A DNA stretch of 10,939 nt from Alphaproteobacteria bacterium. Its GTDB lineage: Bacteria; Pseudomonadota; Alphaproteobacteria; ATCC43930; CGMCC-115725. Shown piece after piece: positions 1 to 5,813 of the stretch (the stretch's first letter is position 1; each line of letters opens with the position of its first letter). Made by a program: the position numbers and the translations under genes. The notes below the pieces were generated by a model. It searched no databases. It was not told the origin of the DNA and worked only from the letters and a program-made list of their open reading frames with translations. The stretch covers positions 1 through 10,939 of the forward strand of contig JASHRZ010000273.1 in the NCBI GenBank assembly GCA_030037055.1. Direction: 5' to 3'.

Positions 1-1049
1 GGGGGCGCATCGCGGTGGCCGGCGATGTCGAAACCGGCGCCTTCGGCCTCGACCAGCGCCTCGAGCCGCTTCACCGCCGCGCGTTGCGCCTCGGGCGCCA
101 GACGCTGGAACCAGTCGTCGACCAGCTTGAGGCAGACCGAGGTCCAGGAGCGGCTCGCCGGGTCCTGCGCCAGGAAATCGATCCAGGGCGTGCGCTCGAT
201 CCATTGAGCGAGCGCCGCGAAATTCGCCTTGGCGCGGGCGATCAGTGCGGGCCGGCCGCCCACCCCCTCGGCCCATTTGAGCCCGTCGATCGCGTCCTCG
301 ATGGCAAGCAGCGAGGGCGTGTTAATGGTCTCGCCCTTGAAGATGCCTTCGGCGAACTTGCCCTTGGAGGTGAGGCGGAAGATCTTCGGCAAGGGCCAGG
401 GCGGGGCGTAGCCTTCCAGCCGCGCTACGGCGCGCGGGCTCAGCGCCAGCATGCCATGCGCGGCTTCGCCGCCCAGCGCCTTCTGCCAGGACCAGGTGGC
501 GACGTCGAGCTTGTCCCAGGGCAGCTCCATGGCGAAGGCCGCCGAGGTGGCGTCGCACAGCATCAGGCCCTGGCGGTCGCGCTTGATCCAGTCGCCGTTG
601 GGGACGCAGACGCCGGAGGTGGTGCCGTTCCAGGTGAAGACCACGTCGCGGTCGGTGTCGACCTGGGCCAGGTCGGGGAGCGCGCCATACTCGGCGCGCA
701 TCAGCCGGAGATCGGCGAGCTTCAGCTGCTTGGCCACATCGGTAGCCCAGCCCTCGCCGAAGCTCTCCCAGGACAGCACGTCGACGCCGCGCTGGCCCAG
801 CAACGACCACATCGCCATCTCGATGGCGCCGGTATCGGAGGCCGGCACGATGGCGAGGCGGTAGTCGGCGGGGATGCCGAGGAGGGCGCGCGAGCGCTCG
901 ACCACCTCGTCGATCTTGGCGCGGCCGGGCTTGGCGCGATGCGAGCGGCCAAGCAAAGCGCCCTCCAGCGCCTTCAGCGTCCAACCGGGACGCTTGGCGC
1001 AAGGACCTGAGGAGAAGCAGGGATTTTTGGGCCGGACGAGCGGCTTCAT
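1..1049 (-). CDS. serC: Phosphoserine aminotransferase (alphaproteobacterial/Methanosarcina-type), 3' end cut by window
   Basis: PLP-dependent enzyme that converts 3-phosphohydroxypyruvate and glutamate to 3-phosphoserine and 2-oxoglutarate, the second step of cytosolic L-serine synthesis; it can also serve pyridoxal phosphate synthesis. The frame is open from an ATG at 1049 to the window edge, giving 349 codons. N-terminal KNPCFSSGPCAKRPGW (residues 8-23), PASDTGAIEMAMW (69-81), TWNGTTSGVCVPNG (139-152), CDATSA (165-170) and WSWQKALGGEAAHG (186-199), where K190 is the expected Schiff-base lysine, match the variant SerC family rather than the E. coli type. The visible end, GHRDAP, should be followed by a PGLRIW-like stretch, so roughly 30-40 residues are missing. 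An AAGGA Shine-Dalgarno (1062-1058) lies 8 bases before the ATG and supports the start. Upstream is the MFS gene, 250 bases away, with a structured leader between. serA would be expected next, outside the window. Confidence 0.95.
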   Translation of the reverse strand, partial: MKPLVRPKNPCFSSGPCAKRPGWTLKALEGALLGRSHRAKPGRAKIDEVVERSRALLGIPADYRLAIVPASDTGAIEMAMWSLLGQRGVDVLSWESFGEGWATDVAKQLKLADLRLMRAEYGALPDLAQVDTDRDVVFTWNGTTSGVCVPNGDWIKRDRQGLMLCDATSAAFAMELPWDKLDVATWSWQKALGGEAAHGMLALSPRAVARLEGYAPPWPLPKIFRLTSKGKFAEGIFKGETINTPSLLAIEDAIDGLKWAEGVGGRPALIARAKANFAALAQWIERTPWIDFLAQDPASRSWTSVCLKLVDDWFQRLAPEAQRAAVKRLEALVEAEGAGFDIAGHRDAP

Positions 1050-1053
1050 GAGG

Positions 1054-1071
1054 CTATTCCTTGCAGAATAG
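1054..1071 (-). promoter_or_regulatory. Hairpin overlapping the serC ribosome binding site (candidate serC RNA motif)
   Basis: A perfect 6-bp inverted repeat, CTATTC (1071-1066) and GAATAG (1059-1054), flanks the loop TGCAAG. The Shine-Dalgarno AAGGA (1062-1058) lies half in the loop and half in the 3' arm, and the ATG begins 4 bases after the hairpin. Folding would partly hide the ribosome binding site, so translational control is plausible. Established knowledge: a conserved serC RNA motif of unknown ligand is described directly upstream of serC in Alphaproteobacteria. Identity with that motif is inferred from position and is not proved. Confidence 0.5.
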
Positions 1072-1092
1072 ATGCGACCCGTTGGGGGGCCG

Positions 1093-1117
1093 TGTCCCGC
1101 CGCGGACCCTAGGGACA
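1093..1117 (-). repeat. Inverted repeat in the serC leader
   Basis: TGTCCC (1117-1112) and GGGACA (1098-1093) form a perfect 6-bp stem with a 13-base loop, upstream of the hairpin that covers the serC ribosome binding site. It could be the upstream part of a structured leader. No function is known. Confidence 0.35.
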
Positions 1118-1192
1118 TCGCCGGCCGGCGTCAATCCGCATCCGTCGCCGGGGCTGCGGCCGCGGCATTGCGTCGCGCCCGAGGGCCTCCCC

Positions 1193-1208
1193 GGAGCTGC
1201 CCAGCTCC
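1193..1208 (-). repeat. Compact near-palindrome GGAGCTGGGCAGCTCC in the serC upstream region
   Basis: The two halves GGAGCTG and CAGCTCC are exact reverse complements separated by two bases, giving a 16-bp element 144 bases before the serC start. It could be a protein-binding operator or an RNA hairpin with a 4-base loop. There is no U tract, so it is not a typical terminator. Confidence 0.35.
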
Positions 1209-1260
1209 AACGTCAGATGCTTGATTATGCTCGATTATTCCCTGGAGAGTGACCGCGGCC

Positions 1261-1288
1261 GGCGGTGGCTCCGGCCCCGGACACCGCC
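1261..1288 (-). terminator. Hairpin after the MFS gene, possible terminator without U tract
   Basis: GGCGGTG (1288-1282) pairs perfectly with CACCGCC (1267-1261). An inner TCCG/CGGA stem caps it. It begins 12 bases after the MFS stop codon. The sequence that follows is GC-rich rather than T-rich, so it may stabilise the mRNA end or slow polymerase rather than terminate cleanly. Confidence 0.4.
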
Positions 1289-1299
1289 TTCGCTAGCGC

Positions 1300-2631
1300 C
1301 TAGGCGCCTTCATCATATTCCGTCGAGATGTCCTTGCCGGTGTAGTCGGGCATCAGACCCGCGGAAACCAGGCTCACGACCGCGCAGGCGGCGATATAGA
1401 TGGCAACGGCATAGCCCGTGTGATAGGCGGCGAACAGAGCCGTCGCGATGATTGGCGCCGGACCACCGGCGATGACCGAGGCGAGCTGGTAGCCCAGCGA
1501 CGCCCCGCTATAGCGCAGGCGCGGCGTGAACGCCTCGGCGATTAGCGCCGCCTGGGGACCGTATTGCATGTCGTGCGGGATGAGCGAAAGCACGATCGCG
1601 ATGAACACGGCCGAGGGAATCGCGGTATCCAGCATGCCGAAATAGAGGAAGCCGAACAGACCGGTCACCGCTGCGCCGATCAAGTACATTTTCCGCCGGC
1701 CGATCCGGTCGGAGATATGGCCCGCAAGCGGGATGGTGACGAACGACACGCAGGACGCCGCGAGTACCGCCGTGAGGATCAGGTCCCGCGACATCTTGAG
1801 CGTGCCGACGCCGTAGGCGAAGACGAAGGCGGTAAAGATGTAGAACGGCGCCTGCTCGGCCATGCGCAGCAGGGCGGAGAGGATGATCTCGCGCGGCTGT
1901 CGCGCAAACACCTCGATGACCGGCGCCGCTTCGATTTTCTTCTTCACGACGAGCTGCTGGAAGACCGGGGTCTCGAGGATGCCGAGCCGGATCCACAGGC
2001 CGATGCCGATCAGGACGATGCTGAGCAAGAACGGCAGGCGCCAGCCCCAGGCCGCGAAATTGGCGCCCGACCAGGCGCTGAACGCGAGGATCGCCAGATT
2101 CGCCAGGAACAGGCCCGACGGCACGCCGAATTGCGGCCAGGAGGCGACGAGTCCGCGACTGCCGTGGCTGCGCGACCATTCCATCGAGATCAGGACGGAG
2201 CCGCCCCATTCACCGCCGACGCCGACGCCCTGCAGCATGCGCAGCACGGTCAGGATGACCGCGCCCCAGATGCCGATCGACGCGTAGCTCGGCACGAAGG
2301 CGACGAGGAAGGTGGCGATCCCCATCAGCAGCAGCGTGGCGATGAGCGTCGCCTTGCGGCCGATGCGGTCGCCGTAATGTCCAAAGATCGCGGCGCCGAT
2401 CGGTCGGCCGACGAAGCCGACGAAATAGGTGCTGAAGGAGGCGAGCTGTCCCGTTAGCGGATCCTCGTTGGGAAAGAAGAGCTTGGGAAATACCAGGCCG
2501 GCGGCGGTGCCGTAGATGAAGAAATCGTACCACTCGATGGTCGTGCCCACCGTCGCGGCGATCACCGCTTTGCGCAATTCCGCGCTGCGTTGGCTGTCCG
2601 AAAGTTTCTCGTATACGGCCGTAGTGGCCAT
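1300..2631 (-). CDS. MFS transporter, metabolite:H+ symporter (MHS) family
   Basis: Inner-membrane secondary transporter of 443 residues, the usual size for the MHS family (relatives of ShiA, KgtP, ProP and citrate/dicarboxylate carriers). It probably imports an organic acid or other small metabolite with protons. The family signature GTTIEWYDFFIYG lies in TM1 (residues 29-41), the MFS loop motif GHYGDRIGRK at 84-93, RMLQGVGVGGEWGG at 131-144, and the second-half loop GHISDRIGRRK at 304-314; about twelve hydrophobic segments are visible. The start is the ATG at 2631, preceded by a strong GGAGGAGGG purine run (2646-2638); an open extension further upstream lacks MFS character. It lies downstream of the dehydrogenase/MaoC genes on the same strand, so it may import that pathway's substrate. 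Exact substrate cannot be read from the sequence. Confidence 0.9.
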   Translation of the reverse strand: MATTAVYEKLSDSQRSAELRKAVIAATVGTTIEWYDFFIYGTAAGLVFPKLFFPNEDPLTGQLASFSTYFVGFVGRPIGAAIFGHYGDRIGRKATLIATLLLMGIATFLVAFVPSYASIGIWGAVILTVLRMLQGVGVGGEWGGSVLISMEWSRSHGSRGLVASWPQFGVPSGLFLANLAILAFSAWSGANFAAWGWRLPFLLSIVLIGIGLWIRLGILETPVFQQLVVKKKIEAAPVIEVFARQPREIILSALLRMAEQAPFYIFTAFVFAYGVGTLKMSRDLILTAVLAASCVSFVTIPLAGHISDRIGRRKMYLIGAAVTGLFGFLYFGMLDTAIPSAVFIAIVLSLIPHDMQYGPQAALIAEAFTPRLRYSGASLGYQLASVIAGGPAPIIATALFAAYHTGYAVAIYIAACAVVSLVSAGLMPDYTGKDISTEYDEGA

Positions 2632-2702
2632 AGGCTGCCCTCCTCCCTGAACCGGCACTTCTCCGATGACCGTCTTCTTCGGATCAGAATGCACATTTTC
2701 CG

Positions 2703-2749
2703 CCAATGGAGCAAGGCAGCGCCATCGGGCCCCGCACATTCCAATGGAA
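2703..2749 (-). promoter_or_regulatory. Palindrome plus repeated TCCATTGG upstream of the MFS gene, candidate operator
   Basis: TTCCATTGGAA (2749-2739) is an 11-base palindrome with a central T. Its core TCCATTGG (2748-2741) recurs at 2710-2703, 38 bases away start to start. Both lie 72-118 bases before the MFS start codon, where a regulator of the transporter promoter would be expected. The regulator is not in view, and no convincing promoter hexamers were found. Confidence 0.35.
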
Positions 2750-2791
2750 CATCAAGTCGTCATGCTCTATCCAACGGTTCGGTTTCGCGGT

Positions 2792-2813
2792 GGGCTCGGC
2801 GCGGCCGATACCC
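2792..2813 (-). terminator. Hairpin after the MaoC-like gene, weak terminator candidate
   Basis: TCGGC (2808-2804) and GCCGA (2800-2796) form a stem with a 3-base loop, extended across a small internal loop by GGG/CCC. It begins 16 bases after the MaoC-like stop codon. There is no T run behind it, so it is only a possible boundary between the upstream three-gene unit and the MFS gene. Confidence 0.25.
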
Positions 2814-2828
2814 CGCGTCGGGCGGCGC

Positions 2829-3275
2829 TCAGAGCTTGCGCTTAAGCAGCTGCATCGCCAGGAAGGTCAGCACGTCCTCGTCCTTCTGGTTCTTGATGCG
2901 ATAGGCGATGCGCAGGATGCCGCGGTCGGGCTTCGAGCGCGACGGCGTCTTCTCCATGACCTCGAGCTCGACACGGAGCGTGTCGCCCGGCCGCACGGGC
3001 TTCAACCAGCGCAGCTCGTCGAAGCCCGGCGAGCCCATGCTCGCGCCGCGGAAAATGCCCGTGTCCGACACCATGCGGAAGCCCAGCGCCAGGGTCTGGA
3101 AGCCGCTGGCGATGAGCCCGCCGTAAATGGTCTGCCGCGCCGCCTCGACATCGATCTGGAAGGGCTGCGGGTCATACGTCAGACTGAAGTCGATGATCCC
3201 GCTCTCGGTCAGAGTCACGCCGCGCGTCAGGAAGCGTTCGCCGACGGCGAAATCGTCGAAATAGCGCTCGGTCAT
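2829..3275 (-). CDS. MaoC-like hot-dog dehydratase-domain protein with substituted catalytic His
   Basis: Small 148-residue single hot-dog protein of the MaoC/(R)-enoyl-CoA hydratase superfamily, which normally hydrates or dehydrates 2-enoyl-CoA thioesters. N-terminal RYFDDFAVGERF (residues 4-15) and YGGLIASGFQTLALGFR (51-67) are typical of the short stand-alone MaoC-like group. The catalytic D-x4-H motif reads D35-PQPF-Q40: the Asp is kept but the His is Gln (codon CAG at 3158-3156). The usual GWHT is GFQT, so a second His is also Gln (residue 60). Activity may therefore be lost or altered. Start: ATG at 3275 was chosen; an in-frame ATG at 3284, one base after the upstream stop, would add MPA. 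Neither has a clear Shine-Dalgarno, which suggests translational coupling to the dehydrogenase gene. The CoA substrate is unknown. Confidence 0.85.
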   Translation of the reverse strand: MTERYFDDFAVGERFLTRGVTLTESGIIDFSLTYDPQPFQIDVEAARQTIYGGLIASGFQTLALGFRMVSDTGIFRGASMGSPGFDELRWLKPVRPGDTLRVELEVMEKTPSRSKPDRGILRIAYRIKNQKDEDVLTFLAMQLLKRKL

Positions 3276-3285
3276 GGCCGGCATG

Positions 3286-4347
3286 TCAACCGAGCGAAGC
3301 GGCGATCGCCGCGCCAAGCTCCTTGGTCGTCGCCTTGCCGCCGAGATCGGGCGTCCTCGGCGCCGCGCGGTCGGCAAGCGCCGCTTCGATCGCCTTCTCG
3401 ATCGCGTCGGCCGCCGCCTGCTCGCCGAGATGCGCCAGCATCATCGCCCCCGACCAGATCTGGCCGATAGGATTGGCGATGCCCTTGCCGTAGATGTCCG
3501 GCGCCGAGCCGTGCACCGGCTCGAACATCGAAGGGAAGGCGCGCTCGGGGTTGATGTTGGCCGAGGGCGCGATGCCGATCGATCCCACCACCGCCGGACC
3601 GAGATCGCTCAGGATGTCGCCGAACAAGTTCGAGCCCACCACCACGTCGAACCAGTGCGGGTTGCGCACGAAATGCGCCGCGAGGATGTCGATGTGGTAC
3701 TGGTCGGTCCGGACCTGCGGGTACTCCCTGGCGATGGCGGCAAAGCGCTCGTCCCAATAGGGCATGGTGTGGATGATGCCGTTGGACTTGGTCGCCGAGG
3801 TCACGTGATGCTTGCGCCGCATCGCGAGCTCGAAGGCGAAGCGCATGATGCGATCGCAGCCCTGGCGGGTGAACACCGTCTGCTGCATCGCCATCTCCAG
3901 CGGCGTGCCGGCATAGAGTCGGCCGCCGATCTCGGAGTACTCGCCCTCGTTGTTCTCGCGCACGACATAGAAATCGATCTCGCCGGGCTTGCGGTCCCGA
4001 AGCGGCGAATCGACGCCTTCCAGCAGCCGCACCGGACGCAGATTGACGTATTGCTGGAAGCCGCGCCGGATTGGGATCAGCAGCCCCCAGAGCGAGACAT
4101 GATCGGGAACGCCGGGATAGCCCACCGCGCCAAGGAAGACGGCCTGCATTCCCCTGATCTGCTCGAGGCCGTCCGCCGGCATCATCGATCCCGTCTTGGC
4201 GAAGCGCTCGCAGCTCCAATCATAGGACCGCCAGGCGAGCGAGAAGCCGAAGCGCCGCGCCGCGGCCTCGAGCACGCGCATGCCCTCGGGCACCACTTCC
4301 TTGCCGATTCCGTCGCCGGCGATCACCGCGATCTCGTATGTCCGCAT
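3286..4347 (-). CDS. Tartrate / D-malate dehydrogenase-type beta-decarboxylating dehydrogenase
   Basis: 353-residue cytosolic NAD+- and metal-dependent oxidative decarboxylase of the isocitrate/isopropylmalate dehydrogenase superfamily. It resembles tartrate dehydrogenase TtuC and D-malate dehydrogenase DmlA more than LeuB. N-terminal IAVIAGDGIGKEVVPEG (residues 6-22); YDWSCE (42-47); LWGLLIPIRRGFQQYVNLRP (86-105), replacing the LeuB substrate-loop pattern; catalytic Y145 (GGRLYAG) and K187 (SATKSNG); metal ligands near D220, D244 and D248 (GDILSD); NAD-binding EPVHGSAPDIYGKGIANP (276-293). Start: ATG at 4347 aligns with family N termini; in-frame ATGs at 4356 and 4359 lie nearer an AGGGGAG run (4367-4361) and remain possible. 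It follows the PhzF-family gene by 58 bases and ends one base before a possible MaoC start. Likely substrates are D-malate or tartrate, but related hydroxyacids cannot be excluded. Confidence 0.88.
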   Translation of the reverse strand: MRTYEIAVIAGDGIGKEVVPEGMRVLEAAARRFGFSLAWRSYDWSCERFAKTGSMMPADGLEQIRGMQAVFLGAVGYPGVPDHVSLWGLLIPIRRGFQQYVNLRPVRLLEGVDSPLRDRKPGEIDFYVVRENNEGEYSEIGGRLYAGTPLEMAMQQTVFTRQGCDRIMRFAFELAMRRKHHVTSATKSNGIIHTMPYWDERFAAIAREYPQVRTDQYHIDILAAHFVRNPHWFDVVVGSNLFGDILSDLGPAVVGSIGIAPSANINPERAFPSMFEPVHGSAPDIYGKGIANPIGQIWSGAMMLAHLGEQAAADAIEKAIEAALADRAAPRTPDLGGKATTKELGAAIAASLG

Positions 4348-4405
4348 CACCTGCATCATCTCCCCTGCACGCCGTCGCAAGATAGCGAAGGCGGCGCCGG
4401 CCGCG

Positions 4406-5191
4406 CTACAGCGTGATCGTGCCCTCGAGATAGAGCGCGCAGTGCCCGCCAATGCCGACGCGGTCGCCCATCAGCTCGCAAAGGAGCTCGCCGCCGCGCC
4501 GCGAGAGCTGGCGTGCGGCGAGCGTCCGCTTTCCCAGCCGCTCGGCCCAATAGGGAACGAGCGTGCAATGCGCGGAGCCGGTGACGGGATCCTCGGGAAT
4601 GCCGTAGCGCGGCGCGAAATAGCGCGAGACGAAATCGACGCCGCCCTCGCCTGGTGCGCTGACGAGGACGGCCTCGCAAGCGAGCCGCCCGAGCGCGGCG
4701 ATGTCAGGCTCGAGCGCCGCCACATCCTCCTGCCGCGCATAGACCGCGAGCGTGTCGCGCGCCGCCAGCACCGCTTCCGGCGCCTTGCCCAGCGCCTCGG
4801 CGAGCCCCTCGGGCGCGGCACAGGGGCGCGGCGGCCGCGCCGGAAAGTCCATCGCCAAAAGGTCGCCGCGCCGGGTCACGCTCAGCCTCCCCGCCTTGAG
4901 CGTGCGGAATCCGACGCTGTCGCGCGCAGGCTCGCGGAAGCGGAAGACGGCGTAGGCCGAGGCCAGCGTGGCGTGGCCGCAGAGATCGACCTCGACGGTC
5001 GGCGTGAACCAGCGCAGCGCGTAATCCCCGCCTTCGCGGAGGAGGAAGGCAGTCTCTGACAGGTTGTTCTCCGCAGCGATCGCCTGCAGCATCTCGTCCG
5101 GCAGCCATTCCTCCAGCACCACCACCGCAGCCGGGTTGCCGGCGAACCGGCGATCGGTGAACGCGTCGATCTGATAGAGCGGCAAGCGCAT
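4406..5191 (-). CDS. PhzF-family isomerase-like protein
   Basis: 261-residue protein of the PhzF / diaminopimelate-epimerase-fold superfamily. PhzF isomerises a dihydro-hydroxyanthranilate, but most family members (YddE, YHI9-like) have no known substrate, and no phenazine genes are present here. The expected features are intact: LYQIDAFTDRRFAGNPAAVV (residues 5-24), catalytic Glu in ENNLSETAF (E46), FTPTVEVDLCGHAT with H73 (62-75), and EDPVTGSAHC with D201 (200-209). The length is normal. The ATG at 5191 has GGAGAG a few bases upstream; an extension to 5239 has no family similarity. It is probably the first gene of a unit with the dehydrogenase and MaoC-like genes. A perfect 12-bp palindrome lies 15 bases upstream of the ATG, where bound protein would block transcription. 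The former regulator, encoded divergently, is a pseudogene. Confidence 0.9.
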   Translation of the reverse strand: MRLPLYQIDAFTDRRFAGNPAAVVVLEEWLPDEMLQAIAAENNLSETAFLLREGGDYALRWFTPTVEVDLCGHATLASAYAVFRFREPARDSVGFRTLKAGRLSVTRRGDLLAMDFPARPPRPCAAPEGLAEALGKAPEAVLAARDTLAVYARQEDVAALEPDIAALGRLACEAVLVSAPGEGGVDFVSRYFAPRYGIPEDPVTGSAHCTLVPYWAERLGKRTLAARQLSRRGGELLCELMGDRVGIGGHCALYLEGTITL

Positions 5192-5206
5192 CGGTCTCTC
5201 CAATCT

Positions 5207-5218
5207 TGTATCGATACA
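5207..5218. promoter_or_regulatory. Perfect 12-bp palindrome TGTATCGATACA, GntR/MocR-like operator
   Basis: TGTATCGATACA is its own exact reverse complement. It lies between the Shine-Dalgarno of the PhzF-family gene and the remnant of a divergent MocR/GntR regulator. Palindromes with a GTAT...ATAC shape are common targets of GntR-superfamily regulators. AT-rich perfect symmetry in such GC-rich DNA makes chance unlikely. Confidence 0.6.
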
Positions 5219-5238
5219 TGCGCGCGGCACGGCGCGCA
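5219..5238. repeat. Inverted repeat TGCGCGC-N6-GCGCGCA beside the palindrome
   Basis: The 7-bp arms (5219-5225 and 5232-5238) match perfectly around GGCACG and abut the 12-bp palindrome. The element may be a second operator half or a leader hairpin of the minus-strand transcript. GC-only arms are less striking in this GC-rich genome. Confidence 0.3.
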
Positions 5239-5282
5239 CACGCCCGTTGCGGTCACGCCCTCCCGGCCGATATCGAATCAGT

Positions 5283-5313
5283 TTGACGATAAGCTCGGTG
5301 TCAATGCTATCTG
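5283..5313 (+). promoter_or_regulatory. Possible sigma-70 promoter of the decayed regulator
   Basis: TTGACG (5283-5288) is a good -35 box. The -10 is poor: GCTATC at 17-base spacing or TATCTG (5308-5313) at 19. It points into the plus-strand regulator remnant, but overlaps its first recognisable codons, so it may be coincidental. Confidence 0.25.
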
Positions 5314-5756
5314 CGAAGGGGCGCGCTTGTGGCAGGAGCGCGCCTGCCGACGCATGGCGATCTCGCCTGGCGTCTCAAAGTGACCGTCGGCAGGGTGAGC
5401 CGCGCCTATGCCGAGGCCGAGCGCGCGGCCTCATTTCCGGCGAGGTCCGCGCGGCACTTTCGTTCGCTCCGCCGCGGCGGTTGCGCTTTCATGCCGCGGC
5501 GCCCGACGAGGATTTCGTCGACCTCGGCGTGCACCGCCCGCGTGCCGCCGGCGAGGCGGCGCTGCCGGCGGACGCGTTGGCGCGGCTGGCAAGCGCCCCC
5601 GAGCGGGCACAGCTCATGGAATATCAGCCGCATGCCGGCCGGCCCGCCGAGCGCCTCTGCATCGGCACGCCGCGACGCCCGCGGCGCTCGAACGGCCTTG
5701 CGCGCCTTGACTCGCTGCTGGCGGCGGTACTGACGGCTTATCTGTCGCTGGTGTGA
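5302..5756 (+). pseudogene. Decayed MocR-type (GntR wHTH + aminotransferase) regulator with frameshifts and internal deletion
   Basis: MocR proteins are PLP-binding repressors or activators of about 450-480 residues, with an N-terminal winged helix and an aminotransferase-fold domain. Here only fragments remain, in changing frames. GARLPTHGDLAWRLKVTVGR followed by VSRAYAEAER (about 5335-5424) is the helix-turn-helix. RGLISGEV follows in another frame after loss of about one base near 5424, and RGTFVR (about 5449-5466) lies in a third. Then DEDFVDLGVHRP and MEYQPHAGRP (about 5504-5646) give the interdomain linker. This is joined straight to RLCIGTP, AATPAALER and GLARLDSLLA, which look like a MocR C terminus, again with frame changes. 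The aminotransferase domain, roughly 280-300 residues, is missing, as is the extreme N terminus. Stop at 5754-5756. Its position divergent to the PhzF-family gene suggests it once controlled that unit. Confidence 0.8.
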
Positions 5757-5765
5757 AAAGCGAGC

Positions 5766-5799
5766 TGTCAGCCGTCATGCACGAATCCGATCACTGACA
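5766..5799 (-). terminator. Weak inverted repeat after thiD, possible terminator
   Basis: TGTCAG (5799-5794) and CTGACA (5771-5766) form a 6-bp stem with a long 22-base loop, followed shortly by TTTT (5760-5757) on the minus strand. It sits 15 bases after the thiD stop codon. The long loop makes it a poor intrinsic terminator. Confidence 0.25.
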
Positions 5800-5813
5800 A
5801 CTGACCCTGCCGG

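Noticed and set aside
15..1010. Plus-strand open frame of 331 codons
   Set aside because: It mirrors serC, which is open on the minus strand with its PLP lysine motif and Shine-Dalgarno; the plus-strand product is His/Ala/Gly-rich without recognisable domains.
1061..1299. Small plus-strand open frames in the serC-MFS gap
   Set aside because: Arg/Pro/Gly-rich compositions with no family match and no convincing ribosome binding site; the gap is better explained as a leader with inverted repeats.
3286..4347. 3-isopropylmalate dehydrogenase (LeuB)
   Set aside because: The substrate-loop region and the IGIAPSANINPE-type segment fit the tartrate/D-malate group better, and no leuC/leuD genes are adjacent.
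4406..5191. Phenazine biosynthesis gene
   Set aside because: Only the PhzF fold is present. No other phenazine genes are nearby, and PhzF-like proteins of unknown role are widespread.
5247..5756. Plus-strand frame of 169 codons as an intact small gene
   Set aside because: Its first part is out of frame with the helix-turn-helix, and only the middle and end match MocR segments. It is one frame of the pseudogene.
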